In this document: positions 1-8,454 of the stretch, in pieces
Position numbering within the stretch: position 1 is the stretch's first letter
How the letters are laid out: each line of letters opens with the position of its first letter
From: Corynebacterium bovis DSM 20582 = CIP 54.80
GTDB lineage: Bacteria; Actinomycetota; Actinomycetes; Mycobacteriales; Mycobacteriaceae
NCBI RefSeq assembly: GCF_030408615.1
Contig: NZ_CP047188.1
Location: 1 to 51,655 of the forward strand
Reading direction: 5' to 3'
Length of the DNA: 51,655 bases
Translations under genes and position numbers: made by a program
The notes under the pieces: model-generated
Database searches by the model: none
What the model was told of the DNA's origin: nothing
Seen by the model: the letters and a program-made list of their open reading frames with translations, nothing else

Positions 1-2
1 CG

Positions 3-527
3 ATGCTGCGCACCCAGTTTACCACCCCGTCTGGCCCCGTGCCCGTGGCTGCCGCGTCTGCTGCGGATGCTGTGCCGTCCGCCCCGTCCGGGGTGGGCAG
101 TGTCGGCGGTGGCCGCCGCGGGCGATCGGCCAGGGACGTGGTCGACCTTGACGGGTTGTCGTGGTCGGCGACTGGCTGGTTCGGTTGCCCGGTTCCGGCG
201 GATGGGGCAACGGCGATGGCGGTCAGCGAGCGGTTCCGCGCCGACGGTGCGTGCTGGCAGGCCTGCCTGGTCCCGCCGGACGGCGGGGTGGGCCGGCGGT
301 GGACGCTGGTCCTGGTTGCCGACATCGTCGGCCTGGGCTGGCCCGACAACCGGTTCAGCACCGACAATGACGCCGACTGGGGCCTGTTCGACGAAATGTT
401 CGGACCCTGGCAGTGGCGGCGGTTCGTCGCCGTGGACACCCCGGCGGCTTCCGCGGCCGCAGCATCGGTCGTGCTGCCGGGCCTGCTGCAGAGACCGGCT
501 AGTGGGGCGAGGGGGACCGTGGCATGA
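3..527 (+). CDS. Hypothetical soluble protein of the T4SS operon
   Basis: This 174-residue protein matches no family I recognise. It has an Ala/Ser/Pro-rich first 40 residues, then a compact region rich in Trp and Asp (DLDGLSWSATGWFGC; WPDNRFSTDNDADWGLFDEMFG), and no signal peptide or membrane segment. The start at ATG 3 is preceded by a ribosome-binding site only if the window's last bases are joined to its first. Its stop overlaps the next start as ATGA (524-527), so the two are probably translationally coupled. Position between a secreted SGNH hydrolase and a membrane-anchored protein suggests a cytoplasmic accessory of the transfer apparatus; function is unknown. Confidence 0.72.
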   Translation: MLRTQFTTPSGPVPVAAASAADAVPSAPSGVGSVGGGRRGRSARDVVDLDGLSWSATGWFGCPVPADGATAMAVSERFRADGACWQACLVPPDGGVGRRWTLVLVADIVGLGWPDNRFSTDNDADWGLFDEMFGPWQWRRFVAVDTPAASAAAASVVLPGLLQRPASGARGTVA

Positions 528-1741
528 CCGGATCGTCCGAGCGGGGCCGGGTGGGCCGGTGGTTGGCCGAGCACAGCCGTGGTTGCGCTGCCGGTGTGCT
601 GACCGTGGCGGTGGCCGGTGGTGGTGTCGCGGTGTGGTCCCAGGCCACCGACCGGCCGGCGGTGGCGACCGCCGAGGTCGCGGAGAACTCCCGGCGGATC
701 GTGCACACCGATGTTGTGGATTTCTACCGGCAGGTCTGTCGCGCGGTTGCGCCGGTGGTCGATGGTCCTGACCGGGTCTCTCGGGTGGTGGAGGACACCA
801 TCGGCGAGCCGGTGGACTCCGCTTGGACGCGACGGGCCGGGGTGGTCGCCGAGATCGCCGGGACCACTCGTGCTGCGGTGGATGGTCTGCGCGGTATCGA
901 CGCCCCGTCTGGGGTGCCGAGCCCGGAGACTCCGCGGGGGGTTGATTTCGCCCCGGGAGTGGGTGTGGCTGCTGACCGGGTGGCGGACGCGGCCGGGACG
1001 CTGGATGCCGCCGCCGGTCCGGGGCCGGGTGATGCCGACCAGGCTCGCCTGTCCGAGACCACTGGCCGGTGGCAGAACCAGGTCGGCCACGTCGCCGGTG
1101 AGGCATCGGCAGCGCTGGCGGATCTGTTCGGTGCCGACCCGGTGCCCAACAGTCCAACGATGGACCGGATCCGCGCATCGGCCGAGTGTGCGAGCCTGCT
1201 GGATGACCACGGCGTTGCCGACGGGACGGTCTCTGACCCGGCGGTGGAGTTGTGGGGCCTGGTTGATGCTGCGGTCGATGGCCCGGGCAGTGTCACTGAG
1301 GCGTTGGATGGTTTCAGTGACCTGGATGGTCAGGGCCAGCAGGACGTGGGCCAGGCCGGGGCGGCGGTGGCCGACCGGTTCGAGCGTGTGGCCGATGCCG
1401 CGCGGCGACACGCCGGGGCGGTTGCCCGGTGGGACCGGTCTCGGCCGGGAACCCCGGTGGGGTATCCGGCGGCGGCCGACCGGTGGACCGCGGACCTGTC
1501 CGGGGTCGCTGGGCGGGCCGAGGAGGCTGGGCGCTCCTGGCGGCAGGTGGGGGCCTCCGGGGATGTGGCCGGATGGAACGGCCTGGTCGATGGCCTATCC
1601 GGGCAGGTCAGTGACCTTGGTGACGAGCTGTCCCGGGCCAGGGTCCGGTTTGGCCGGGACGCTTCCGTGCCGAATCAGGCGACGGCTGAGGCGATTGATG
1701 CGGCCCGCGGCAGCGACGGCGACGGGGCCGGGGGTGGGTGA
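524..1741 (+). CDS. Membrane-anchored, mainly helical extracytoplasmic protein
   Basis: A 405-residue protein with a short basic N-terminus, one hydrophobic segment at about residues 21-39 (GCAAGVLTVAVAGGGVAVW) and a long extracytoplasmic part rich in Ala, Asp, Val and Arg, predicted mostly helical. Two cysteines (in QVCRAV and ECASLL) could form a disulfide outside the cell. It overlaps the preceding gene by four bases. No known domain is evident. Topology resembles structural components of the envelope-spanning part of a T4SS, but this is inference from position. The C-terminus ends in a Gly/Asp-rich tail. Confidence 0.75.
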   Translation: MTGSSERGRVGRWLAEHSRGCAAGVLTVAVAGGGVAVWSQATDRPAVATAEVAENSRRIVHTDVVDFYRQVCRAVAPVVDGPDRVSRVVEDTIGEPVDSAWTRRAGVVAEIAGTTRAAVDGLRGIDAPSGVPSPETPRGVDFAPGVGVAADRVADAAGTLDAAAGPGPGDADQARLSETTGRWQNQVGHVAGEASAALADLFGADPVPNSPTMDRIRASAECASLLDDHGVADGTVSDPAVELWGLVDAAVDGPGSVTEALDGFSDLDGQGQQDVGQAGAAVADRFERVADAARRHAGAVARWDRSRPGTPVGYPAAADRWTADLSGVAGRAEEAGRSWRQVGASGDVAGWNGLVDGLSGQVSDLGDELSRARVRFGRDASVPNQATAEAIDAARGSDGDGAGGG

Positions 1742-1853
1742 CACCGATGGGCTAGCCACCGACCGTGTCGGCGGTTCCGGCTGTGGATCGAGACACCAGC
1801 ACACCAACCAGTACCAAGCATCAGTGATCGACAACGAAGAAGGACGTGGAACC

Positions 1854-2786
1854 ATGAAGCGTTTGACCAGAATCTCCGCCGCCGTCGCAGTGGCGGTCAC
1901 CTCGGCAGTCGGGGTGGCCGGGGTTGCCTCGGCGGCACCGGCCCAGCCGGGAACGACCGATGACACCGTGACCACGACGGGGAACACTCCGACGACTCAG
2001 CCGGGAACAACCAGCCCGGCCCCTGTTCCGGATACCGCGCCGGCGGCCACCGGTGGCGGGCCGGCCTCCCAGCCGGGTACGACCACCGCGCCGACTGACA
2101 CGGAGCCGGCCCAGACGGAGCCGGCGACCGCCGAGCCTGCCTACACGGACACCACTGCTGTGACCGCCGAGCCGTCCCAGACCGCACCTGCGTATGTCGA
2201 GCCCGCCTACGTGGAGCCGGTATCCACCGATCAGGGTGAGACCGGGCCGGTGGGGGAGATGCCGGCGGAGATGCTGCCGGACTACGGCGTCACCGACGGT
2301 GGCGATACCGGTGCCGGTGATCCCGCCCCGGACCAGCCGGCTGAGCAGCCTTCCTCGCCTGTCGAGGCTGACGCCCCGCAGGCCCCGGCGGCACCTGTGT
2401 CTCCGGAAGTTCCGGAAGCTCCGTCTGCGTCGGTGCTGGGTTCGGGGTCCGGTCGGGTGACCACCCCGGCTGGTGGTGGGCAGGTGTCCTGGACCACGGT
2501 GCCGTACCGCACTCGGATCACGGCCGCGGCGACCGGACCGTCCGGGCGTCCTGCAGCCGCGACCGAGGTCGAGGTCGGTACCTGGCACGACGGCGGCGTC
2601 GACTACCGGGTTGACGGCACGGATGGCTTCCTCGCGGCACCGGCAGCGTGGCGGCCGGCCATCGATGCGGCCGTGCACACCGGTGAGACGGTCCGCGGTC
2701 TGGTCCCGCGGCGTGGTGACTGGCGTGTTGGCGACGACCGGACCGGTGCCGGGTTCGGTGCTGAGGCGCACTGGACCACCGACTGA
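1854..2786 (+). CDS. Secreted Pro/Thr/Glu-rich protein carrying a PAEMLPDYGV motif
   Basis: The start ATG 1854 follows AAGAAGGACG, an acceptable ribosome-binding site, and opens a clear signal peptide (MKRLTRISAAVAVAVTSAV...ASAAPAQ) with likely cleavage after ASA near residue 31. The mature protein is about 280 residues: a low-complexity stretch with repeats of QPGTT and E-P-A-(Q/Y/T) units up to about residue 190, then a small globular region with several Gly, Trp and Tyr residues (VSWTTVPYRTRIT, VEVGTWHDGGVDYRV). At about residues 135-145 it has PAEMLPDYGV, almost repeated near the C-terminus of the 1061-residue protein at 45980-49165. Length 310. Probably a wall-associated linker or adhesin of the transfer system; function is inferred only from export and context. 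Confidence 0.8.
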   Translation: MKRLTRISAAVAVAVTSAVGVAGVASAAPAQPGTTDDTVTTTGNTPTTQPGTTSPAPVPDTAPAATGGGPASQPGTTTAPTDTEPAQTEPATAEPAYTDTTAVTAEPSQTAPAYVEPAYVEPVSTDQGETGPVGEMPAEMLPDYGVTDGGDTGAGDPAPDQPAEQPSSPVEADAPQAPAAPVSPEVPEAPSASVLGSGSGRVTTPAGGGQVSWTTVPYRTRITAAATGPSGRPAAATEVEVGTWHDGGVDYRVDGTDGFLAAPAAWRPAIDAAVHTGETVRGLVPRRGDWRVGDDRTGAGFGAEAHWTTD

Positions 2787-2850
2787 CCGACCAGCAGGCC
2801 CCACGGGGTCGGCTGGACAGGAGAAAGAAAGCGATCTGGAGAGGGACGCG

Positions 2851-3801
2851 ATGGACTGGACGAACCTGTCGGGACAACCTCGACGCGACAACGAGTCTGA
2901 TGGCAGTCAGCCGCAGCTTCGGCCTGTGTCTGGTCCGGTTCGGGATTGGACGACTGATGGCGCTGACCCGTTGCAGGGCGCTCCCGGCTCGACGACGACT
3001 GAGTGCCCGGACGGCGGCGTCGACTGGACCGTGGCATCCGATTCAGATGATGGCGATGAGTTCGTCGATGACCTTCGGGATCGAGATGCACGCCAGGCGG
3101 GACTGAGATCTGGCCGTGGCGGACGAGATTTCGCTCCAGGTCGCTTGTCAGGGATCGTCACGACGAAGAGAGTCGTGGCGGCCGTCGTGGTCGTCGGTGC
3201 TGCGGCGGCGGTCGCTGCCGGAGTGTGGGCCAGTGGCTTGACTAGGGACATCGACCCGGTTGCTGCGGCGCCGGATACGCCGGCGGTCTGGGCTCCGAAG
3301 CCGTCTCCAGCCCCGATGACGACCGCGAGGCCCCGGCCTGCGACGGATCCAGATTCCCGGAAGACCGTCGTGGCCGGCGGGTGCCACCGGTCGGAGGACC
3401 AGGGGGTCGCCGAGCCGGGGCAGAAAAACCTCCGGTCGGCGATCGTCTCGTTCGAGACCGAGTACTTCGCCAACAATCCGTCGGCGATTCCTGATCTTCT
3501 CGACGACTCGTCGTCGATGCTGCTGCCGAAGCCCGATCGTGCGGGCTTGGGCGACAAGGCGGGTGACCCCGAGGCGGTCAAGGCAGCGGCGGTGGACCAC
3601 TGGCGCGACGTTTTGCGCCAGATCCCCGCCGGATCGACCTGGTGCCTGACGATGTCGCCGCAGTCTTTGAACCGCGTCGAGGCGAGCCTGGAAGTCACCG
3701 GCGCTGGCAAGACAACAACGTACCGGCAGGTCATCGACGGGGTTCGCGGCGGCGACGGCAAGTGGCGGATCAAGGAGATCACTGCCGCACCCGATGGCTA
3801 G
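2851..3801 (+). CDS. Single-pass membrane protein with C-terminal VirB8/NTF2-like domain (putative)
   Basis: ATG 2851 is preceded by GGAGAGGGACGCG. The 316-residue protein has an acidic, disordered cytoplasmic N-terminus of about 105 residues, one transmembrane helix near 107-130 (RVVAAVVVVGAAAAVAAGVW), a Pro-rich linker, then about 170 residues outside the cell. That domain ends in alternating strands and a final W-(K/R)-I/V element (GDGKWRIKEITAAPDG), the pattern of NTF2-fold VirB8-type T4SS subunits and of Mce-associated proteins. The family assignment is by shape and position only. It lies 64 bases after a secreted protein gene and 65 bases before the cutinase-like gene. Confidence 0.78.
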   Translation: MDWTNLSGQPRRDNESDGSQPQLRPVSGPVRDWTTDGADPLQGAPGSTTTECPDGGVDWTVASDSDDGDEFVDDLRDRDARQAGLRSGRGGRDFAPGRLSGIVTTKRVVAAVVVVGAAAAVAAGVWASGLTRDIDPVAAAPDTPAVWAPKPSPAPMTTARPRPATDPDSRKTVVAGGCHRSEDQGVAEPGQKNLRSAIVSFETEYFANNPSAIPDLLDDSSSMLLPKPDRAGLGDKAGDPEAVKAAAVDHWRDVLRQIPAGSTWCLTMSPQSLNRVEASLEVTGAGKTTTYRQVIDGVRGGDGKWRIKEITAAPDG

Positions 3802-3866
3802 AGCGCCGGCCGCGACGTCCATTTCGACACCTCACCTCACAGTGCACAAGGAGCGTTACCCTCGCC

Positions 3867-6179
3867 ATGACTCATCTTCGACCCCCTGCCCGGACCGCCA
3901 CCGCGGTCGCTGCTGCTGTCGTTGCCGCGTCGGTGATCGGAACCTGTGGTGTTCCGGTCGCTGCAGCTGATCCAGCATCGGCGGCGGCGACAGCCCGCCG
4001 GGATCCCTCGTCCCCCGACACCTCCAGCGGTGACCAGGCTGGAACGTGCCCGGCCCTGCACCTGGTGTTCGTCAACGGAACCCTCGACTCGAATCCGAAT
4101 TCTGATCCGAATACCGACCAGGGGTTCTTCGCCCACGTCTTCGACAGAATCAACCACCAGGCCAATGAGGGTCTTATCCGGGACCGGTCCGGTGGCCTCG
4201 CCTCCGAGATCTCTTCTGCCAGTGCCTCTGAGAGTGCCGCGGCTGTGCCGGTGACGTCGTCGCCGGTCACGCAGACCTCCACTGCGGAGCCGACCGCTGA
4301 TCCAACCTCGGATCCGACGTCAACTGAATCTTCTGCCTCGGCATCGTCCGGGCCGGGATCCGAGCTGGGATCCGGGCCGGGGGCTAGAACGCCTCGGGTG
4401 TCTAGGTCGTATGTGAACTATCCGGCGACGGCCGGGGGCGCGTTTTTCCCCGGCCTGCCACAGGCCAATCCCGGTGACACGACGTCGTACGTCGACTCGA
4501 TGAACATCGGTGTCGACCGTGCTGTAGCCCAGATCCGCCAGGTGGCCCACCGGTGCCCTGACACCGCGATCGGGCTGATGGGGTATTCGCAGGGCGGCGA
4601 GGTGATCTCGAACGTGACGAAGATGATCGGCGCCGGCCGTGGCCCGATCCCGGCTGATCGCCTGGTCTTGTCGTCCCTGTTTGCGACTCCGACGAGGACC
4701 GCGGCAACCCCGACTCAGGTCGATGGGCACGACTCGGTCGGCTCGGGAGACGTCAAGGAGGCCACCGAGGGCCTTAGTGCGTACCCGACGCCGGATGGCG
4801 GCGGGATCAGCCAGGACAAGACAGGCATCGACGGCTACGGCGCGGTGTCTGACCGGGTCGTGTCCTGGTGCCTCAACGGTGACATGGTCTGCGGGCTACC
4901 TGTCGACTCCACCACCGCCCGAGCGCTGGTGGGCATGGCCGAGGCCACGGACCTGACTGATCCGGTGGGGACTCTGGGCCGCCTCGCCGACGGGCTGGGA
5001 CAGGCCATGGCGGTCAGCGACGTCAACCGAGTGTCTGCGTCTGACGTGGATTTCGGACCGGGTGGATTCACCCTGGACGATTCTTCTTCGACCGCATCGC
5101 TGACGTCATCTGGATCGGCCCAGGAGGTGACGTCGACTCCGGCCTCGGCTTCGTCTTCAGCGTCCAGCTCCCATGCACCGTCGTCCGGCAGGCTTGGCTC
5201 TCGGACCGGGTCGGGTGGTTCGGCAGCCGGTGATCCGTTGGGGGACGCCGGTGCGATGATCGGCCGGTTCATCTCCTCGGCGAAGTCGACGAGCGCGCAG
5301 CTTGACCACCCGGGAGGCTCGGCGGGTTCGTCCGGCTCAGCGTCTGGAGGGCTTCCGGGTCTTTCTGGTCGGGGTGGGGCCGGTGATGCGATTGGCCTTG
5401 CCGGCGATGCGATCGGAGACACGATCTCTGGTGTTGAGAAGGGTGTTGGCGGGCAGGGCAACGTGGCCGCCGGCACGACCATCGAGGATCGTCTGGTACC
5501 GGCGATGGCGGACCTGGGAGGCATGGCGCTGGGCGCGGCGGTGACGACGGCGAAGAAGACGCTGTCTCCGGCCAACCTTGCGGCCATCGGTGCTGCCGGA
5601 GCTACCGGTGGCGTGTCAGCCGCCGGGGCGGTGGCGATGGCCAAGTTCTCTGAGGCGGGTCTCGACCTGATCAAGCCTGAGAATGCGTCGGTGTTCACCC
5701 GGAAGGCGATGAGTTCGCTTCAGCAGGCGGGTCTGGGCGCGGCGGACGTCGCCAAGCTGGCGGTGGAGCTGTCCCGGTGGAAGTCGATGAACGAGCACCT
5801 GGGCTACGATGCGCGGCCGGTCATGGCTGACGGTCGAACGGCAGTCGATGCCAGCGTCGACTGGGCCGTTGCCGCAGCCGAAGACGCCGGCGGGTTCACT
5901 GCTAAGGACCTCACCGCTGGTTCGAGACGGGATCGTCGATCCGGTGCGCTGGGCGAGTCCGCCGCCAGGAGCGACTTTGACACCGAAGCAGCCGGCCGGG
6001 CGCTGTCTGGAATCTCGGTCCACACCTCGGCGGCGTCGACGCTTACGTCGACCACGGCGTCGGCGACGAGCGCTTCTGCGGCTGGTGTGTCGGGGACGAG
6101 CTCGCACAGTGCCGCCGAGGCGACTGCGCAGACGGCGGAACCGTCCGAGCAGACCTCCACGATCGGAGGTGATCGCTGA
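3867..6179 (+). CDS. Secreted cutinase-like alpha/beta hydrolase, oversized
   Basis: A 770-residue exported protein. The signal peptide is TAVAAAVVAASVIG...VAAADP. The cutinase core covers about residues 60-390: the entry segment CPALHLVFVNGT, the nucleophile elbow GYSQGG (Ser 241) and VVSWCLNGDMVCG, where Asp 339 fits the catalytic acid between paired cysteines. Canonical cutinases have a His about ten residues further on; I see none there, so activity is doubtful. A Ser/Gly-rich linker separates the core from a C-terminal region of about 250 residues with Gly/Ala-rich helices (AAIGAAGATGGVSAAGAVA) unlike cutinases. Secreted cutinases act on esters of cutin, lipids or mycomembrane glycolipids. 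The stop overlaps the next start (TGATG). Overall about three times a normal cutinase. Confidence 0.85.
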   Translation: MTHLRPPARTATAVAAAVVAASVIGTCGVPVAAADPASAAATARRDPSSPDTSSGDQAGTCPALHLVFVNGTLDSNPNSDPNTDQGFFAHVFDRINHQANEGLIRDRSGGLASEISSASASESAAAVPVTSSPVTQTSTAEPTADPTSDPTSTESSASASSGPGSELGSGPGARTPRVSRSYVNYPATAGGAFFPGLPQANPGDTTSYVDSMNIGVDRAVAQIRQVAHRCPDTAIGLMGYSQGGEVISNVTKMIGAGRGPIPADRLVLSSLFATPTRTAATPTQVDGHDSVGSGDVKEATEGLSAYPTPDGGGISQDKTGIDGYGAVSDRVVSWCLNGDMVCGLPVDSTTARALVGMAEATDLTDPVGTLGRLADGLGQAMAVSDVNRVSASDVDFGPGGFTLDDSSSTASLTSSGSAQEVTSTPASASSSASSSHAPSSGRLGSRTGSGGSAAGDPLGDAGAMIGRFISSAKSTSAQLDHPGGSAGSSGSASGGLPGLSGRGGAGDAIGLAGDAIGDTISGVEKGVGGQGNVAAGTTIEDRLVPAMADLGGMALGAAVTTAKKTLSPANLAAIGAAGATGGVSAAGAVAMAKFSEAGLDLIKPENASVFTRKAMSSLQQAGLGAADVAKLAVELSRWKSMNEHLGYDARPVMADGRTAVDASVDWAVAAAEDAGGFTAKDLTAGSRRDRRSGALGESAARSDFDTEAAGRALSGISVHTSAASTLTSTTASATSASAAGVSGTSSHSAAEATAQTAEPSEQTSTIGGDR

Positions 6180-6904
6180 TGGCCGCAGCATCTTCTGCGG
6201 TGCCGGTGGCACCGGTGGGATCGGGGGATCGGCCAGCACCGACAAATGGCGGGCTCGTCCGGTCCGATGGACCGGGTTCCCTGGCCCCGGTGGTCAACCC
6301 ACCGACGGGGTCAGGGCTGCTACCTGTCGCCGAGAATGCGCTGAGGCCAGCTGGCGGCGACCGGCATTTGGGGTGGTTTGTGGGCGTCCACGGAGGCGCA
6401 GGGGCGACGACCTGTGCGTCAATCATGGCTCCGTTCGCCGACGCCGGCCAGGTGATCCCGGCTGCCGACGATCCTGCGATCTGCATTCTGGTCGCCAACC
6501 CGCACCGGGCGGGACTGCGGGCGGCCCACAGGGCTGTCCTGCAGTTCGGCACGGGGGCGGCTGGGGCGGCCACGCTGGCTGGGGTGGTGCTGGTGTCGGA
6601 TTGCCCTGGCAGGGTGCCGAAGGCGCTGGCCGGAGACATGGCAAGGCTGGTCGAGGCGGCTCCGGGAGGCAACGTGTGGACCATTCCGCACATCCCGGCG
6701 TGGCGGACGGTGGTCCCGGACGACCTTCCTGCGGCGTGGGAGCCATCGATGGGAGGGGACCTGACAGCCGGCGGTGCCAGGCGGCGGGGCCGCCGGTCGC
6801 GGGTCGATCCGTTGCGTGAGCTTCCCGACGAGGTCACGCACGTTGCCGAGGAGATCTTCACACGCTGCAAAAGCCTGTTCACCCGAATCAACCAGGCGGG
6901 GTGA
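6179..6904 (+). CDS. DUF6668-like P-loop-type protein with degenerate Walker A
   Basis: A 241-residue cytoplasmic protein. After a Pro/Gly-rich first 60 residues comes FVGVHGGAGATT (about residues 67-78), shaped like the KGGxGKT loop of MinD/ParA/CpaE ATPases but with no lysine. An alternating beta/alpha core follows (ICILVANPHRAGLRAAHRAV, GVVLVSDCPGRVPKAL, VWTIPHIPAWRTV), as in the receiver-like or NTPase-like proteins beside actinobacterial T4SS genes. The C-terminus is basic. It may be a positioning or scaffold protein that no longer hydrolyses ATP. The DUF6668 label is from memory of similar neighbourhoods. One-base overlap with the cutinase-like gene shows coupling. Confidence 0.75.
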   Translation: MAAASSAVPVAPVGSGDRPAPTNGGLVRSDGPGSLAPVVNPPTGSGLLPVAENALRPAGGDRHLGWFVGVHGGAGATTCASIMAPFADAGQVIPAADDPAICILVANPHRAGLRAAHRAVLQFGTGAAGAATLAGVVLVSDCPGRVPKALAGDMARLVEAAPGGNVWTIPHIPAWRTVVPDDLPAAWEPSMGGDLTAGGARRRGRRSRVDPLRELPDEVTHVAEEIFTRCKSLFTRINQAG

Positions 6905-7027
6905 GGTGGCCGTGGTGTGCAGCAGACGCGGCCGAGGGCCGCCGCCGGGATTGTGGGCCCTTGTTCATCATTCGTCCGGCACTCCGTTGACCCCTGACAT
7001 TGACTTCCTGAAAGGACCTTTTGACCC

Positions 7028-7357
7028 ATGGTCGACCAGCTCATCCTCGCCTCGTCGCAGGCCCCTGAGACCATCATTCATCTCGCCCAGGCCGTGCCCG
7101 GTTCCGGAGGGACCATGGAGGCCCCGCCCGGCCTGGGACCGGTGTTCGACCGCATCATCGGCGGGGCGAAGTACATCGGCATCTTCATCACCATCATCGC
7201 GGTCATCGCGGCGTTCGCCGGGGCGGCGATCTCGCGTCAGCGTGGCAACTCCGAGGAGGCCACCGAGCGGTTCCTGACGATCTCCCTGGCCATCGCCGGC
7301 ATCGTTGGTGCAGTGACGTTGGTCAGCTGGATCCTCGACGCGGCGATGAGCGGTTAG
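7028..7357 (+). CDS. VirB2/TrbC-like pilin or channel protein 1
   Basis: A 109-residue protein with two hydrophobic segments, about 49-70 (YIGIFITIIAVIAAFAGAAI) and 83-104 (TISLAIAGIVGAVTLVSWIL), joined by a short basic loop (SRQRGNSEEA). This hairpin of helices with the loop on the cytoplasmic side is the architecture of VirB2/TrbC pilins. ATG 7028 follows GAAAGGACC at good spacing. A 123-base gap before it, the largest inside this part of the operon, leaves room for a promoter, although I see no clear -10 box. A second protein of the same layout follows ten bases later. Confidence 0.78.
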   Translation: MVDQLILASSQAPETIIHLAQAVPGSGGTMEAPPGLGPVFDRIIGGAKYIGIFITIIAVIAAFAGAAISRQRGNSEEATERFLTISLAIAGIVGAVTLVSWILDAAMSG

Positions 7358-7367
7358 GACGGATCCC

Positions 7368-7670
7368 ATGGACGACACCGCCACCGCGACCGTCGCGGCA
7401 GGCCCGCCCCAGCACCCGTGGACGGGCACGCCGAGCGAGGTCACCGGATTCCTCGATCTGATGGTCAGCTGGGGGATGTACCTGGGGCTGTTCATCGCCG
7501 TGTGCGCCACGATCATCCTGTTTTCGATGATGGCCATCGACCGCAACCGCGGCGAGGCCGGCATCGCCACCTCCGAGCAGGCCCGGTGGACCAAGTGGGC
7601 CATCGGAATCGGGATGGTGTGCGCCGCCCCGAAGATCGTGACCTGGCTGGTGCAGTCGTTCCCCATCTGA
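7368..7670 (+). CDS. VirB2/TrbC-like membrane protein 2
   Basis: A 100-residue protein with two hydrophobic segments, about 31-54 (MVSWGMYLGLFIAVCATIILF) and 75-93, separated by a charged loop (DRNRGEAGIATSEQARWTK). Layout and loop (R-x-x-G-E/N-x-x, then a second amphipathic segment) match the preceding protein, so the two are likely diverged copies or partner pilins. ATG 7368 comes ten bases after the previous stop. Paired small two-helix proteins just before the VirB6 gene are usual in actinobacterial conjugation operons. Confidence 0.77.
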   Translation: MDDTATATVAAGPPQHPWTGTPSEVTGFLDLMVSWGMYLGLFIAVCATIILFSMMAIDRNRGEAGIATSEQARWTKWAIGIGMVCAAPKIVTWLVQSFPI

Positions 7671-7760
7671 TCCGGTCGATTCCCCCTTTTTTTCTCGTGG
7701 AGTGGGCGACCGCCATGTTCTTGCAGAAACACCGACAGCGCATAAGGAGAGTTTTCGCCC

Positions 7761-8417
7761 GTGTCGATCACAGTTGATGTCACAGTCCCCGGCCGGCGTG
7801 CCGTGGCCGGGGTGGTCGCCGTCGTGACGGCCGCGGCGGCGGTGTCGTCGTGTTCATCCGATGATGCCGCCGGCGGCAGCCAGGTGGACCTGACAAGCCC
7901 ACCGGCACCGGTGTCCTGGTCGTCGATGTCGGGGGTGAAGGTGCCCGGAGGCGACCAGGGTCCGCGACAGACCTCACCGGTGCGGCGGGGATACGAGCAC
8001 TCTCCCCAGGGCGCGGTGCTGGCGGCCGTCAACGGCCAAGCCCTGATGTCGCTGGCACCGAACGAGGACACCCAGGAGGTGGCCGACTTCGTCCTGGCCC
8101 CGGGTCCGGGCCGGGATCAATGGGTCCAGGCCCGTGCGCTGGCGAACATCTCCGGGTCGGTCGACCAGGAGACCGCCCCGCGGTTCACCGGGTTCAAGGT
8201 AGCCGACTACGACGAGCAGTCGGCGCAGGTGATCGTTGCGGCCCAATACCGGCAGCCGGAGACCTGGACGGGGGTGTACCCGGTCCAGCTGAAATGGATT
8301 AATGATGATTGGCGGGTCGTCAATCCGACCCGCGAGGCCGGGGTACACGTCACCCCGGTGGACAACACCGACGGGTTCACCGACCTGTCTGCCGACAACC
8401 AAGGACATCACGGCTAA
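7761..8417 (+). CDS. Lipoprotein, T4SS-associated, HSPQGA domain
   Basis: GTG 7761 is chosen because TAAGGAGAG lies at correct spacing. The 218-residue product has a signal sequence ending in a lipobox (AAVSSC, Cys 31), so it is probably acylated and anchored on the outer face of the membrane. The mature part holds RGYEHSPQGAVLAAVNGQ at about residues 75-92 and ends in strands with YPVQLKWINDDWRVV. The next gene encodes a protein with the same two elements (SGYSHTPQGAALAGWN; LQLPVKWVGGHWELN), so the two are paralogues. The terminal strand-W-strand pattern suggests an NTF2/VirB8-like fold. Role in the T4SS outer part is inferred. Confidence 0.8.
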   Translation: MSITVDVTVPGRRAVAGVVAVVTAAAAVSSCSSDDAAGGSQVDLTSPPAPVSWSSMSGVKVPGGDQGPRQTSPVRRGYEHSPQGAVLAAVNGQALMSLAPNEDTQEVADFVLAPGPGRDQWVQARALANISGSVDQETAPRFTGFKVADYDEQSAQVIVAAQYRQPETWTGVYPVQLKWINDDWRVVNPTREAGVHVTPVDNTDGFTDLSADNQGHHG

Positions 8418-8454
8418 GTGCCGTGAGACCAACCTAGTTCAAGGAGCTTTGCGC

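Noticed and set aside
618..1853. Open frame continuing upstream of the secreted Pro/Thr-rich protein
   Set aside because: It is out of frame over the gene at 524-1741, gives an Arg/Trp-rich shadow translation, and the ATG at 1854 has a ribosome-binding site and signal peptide.
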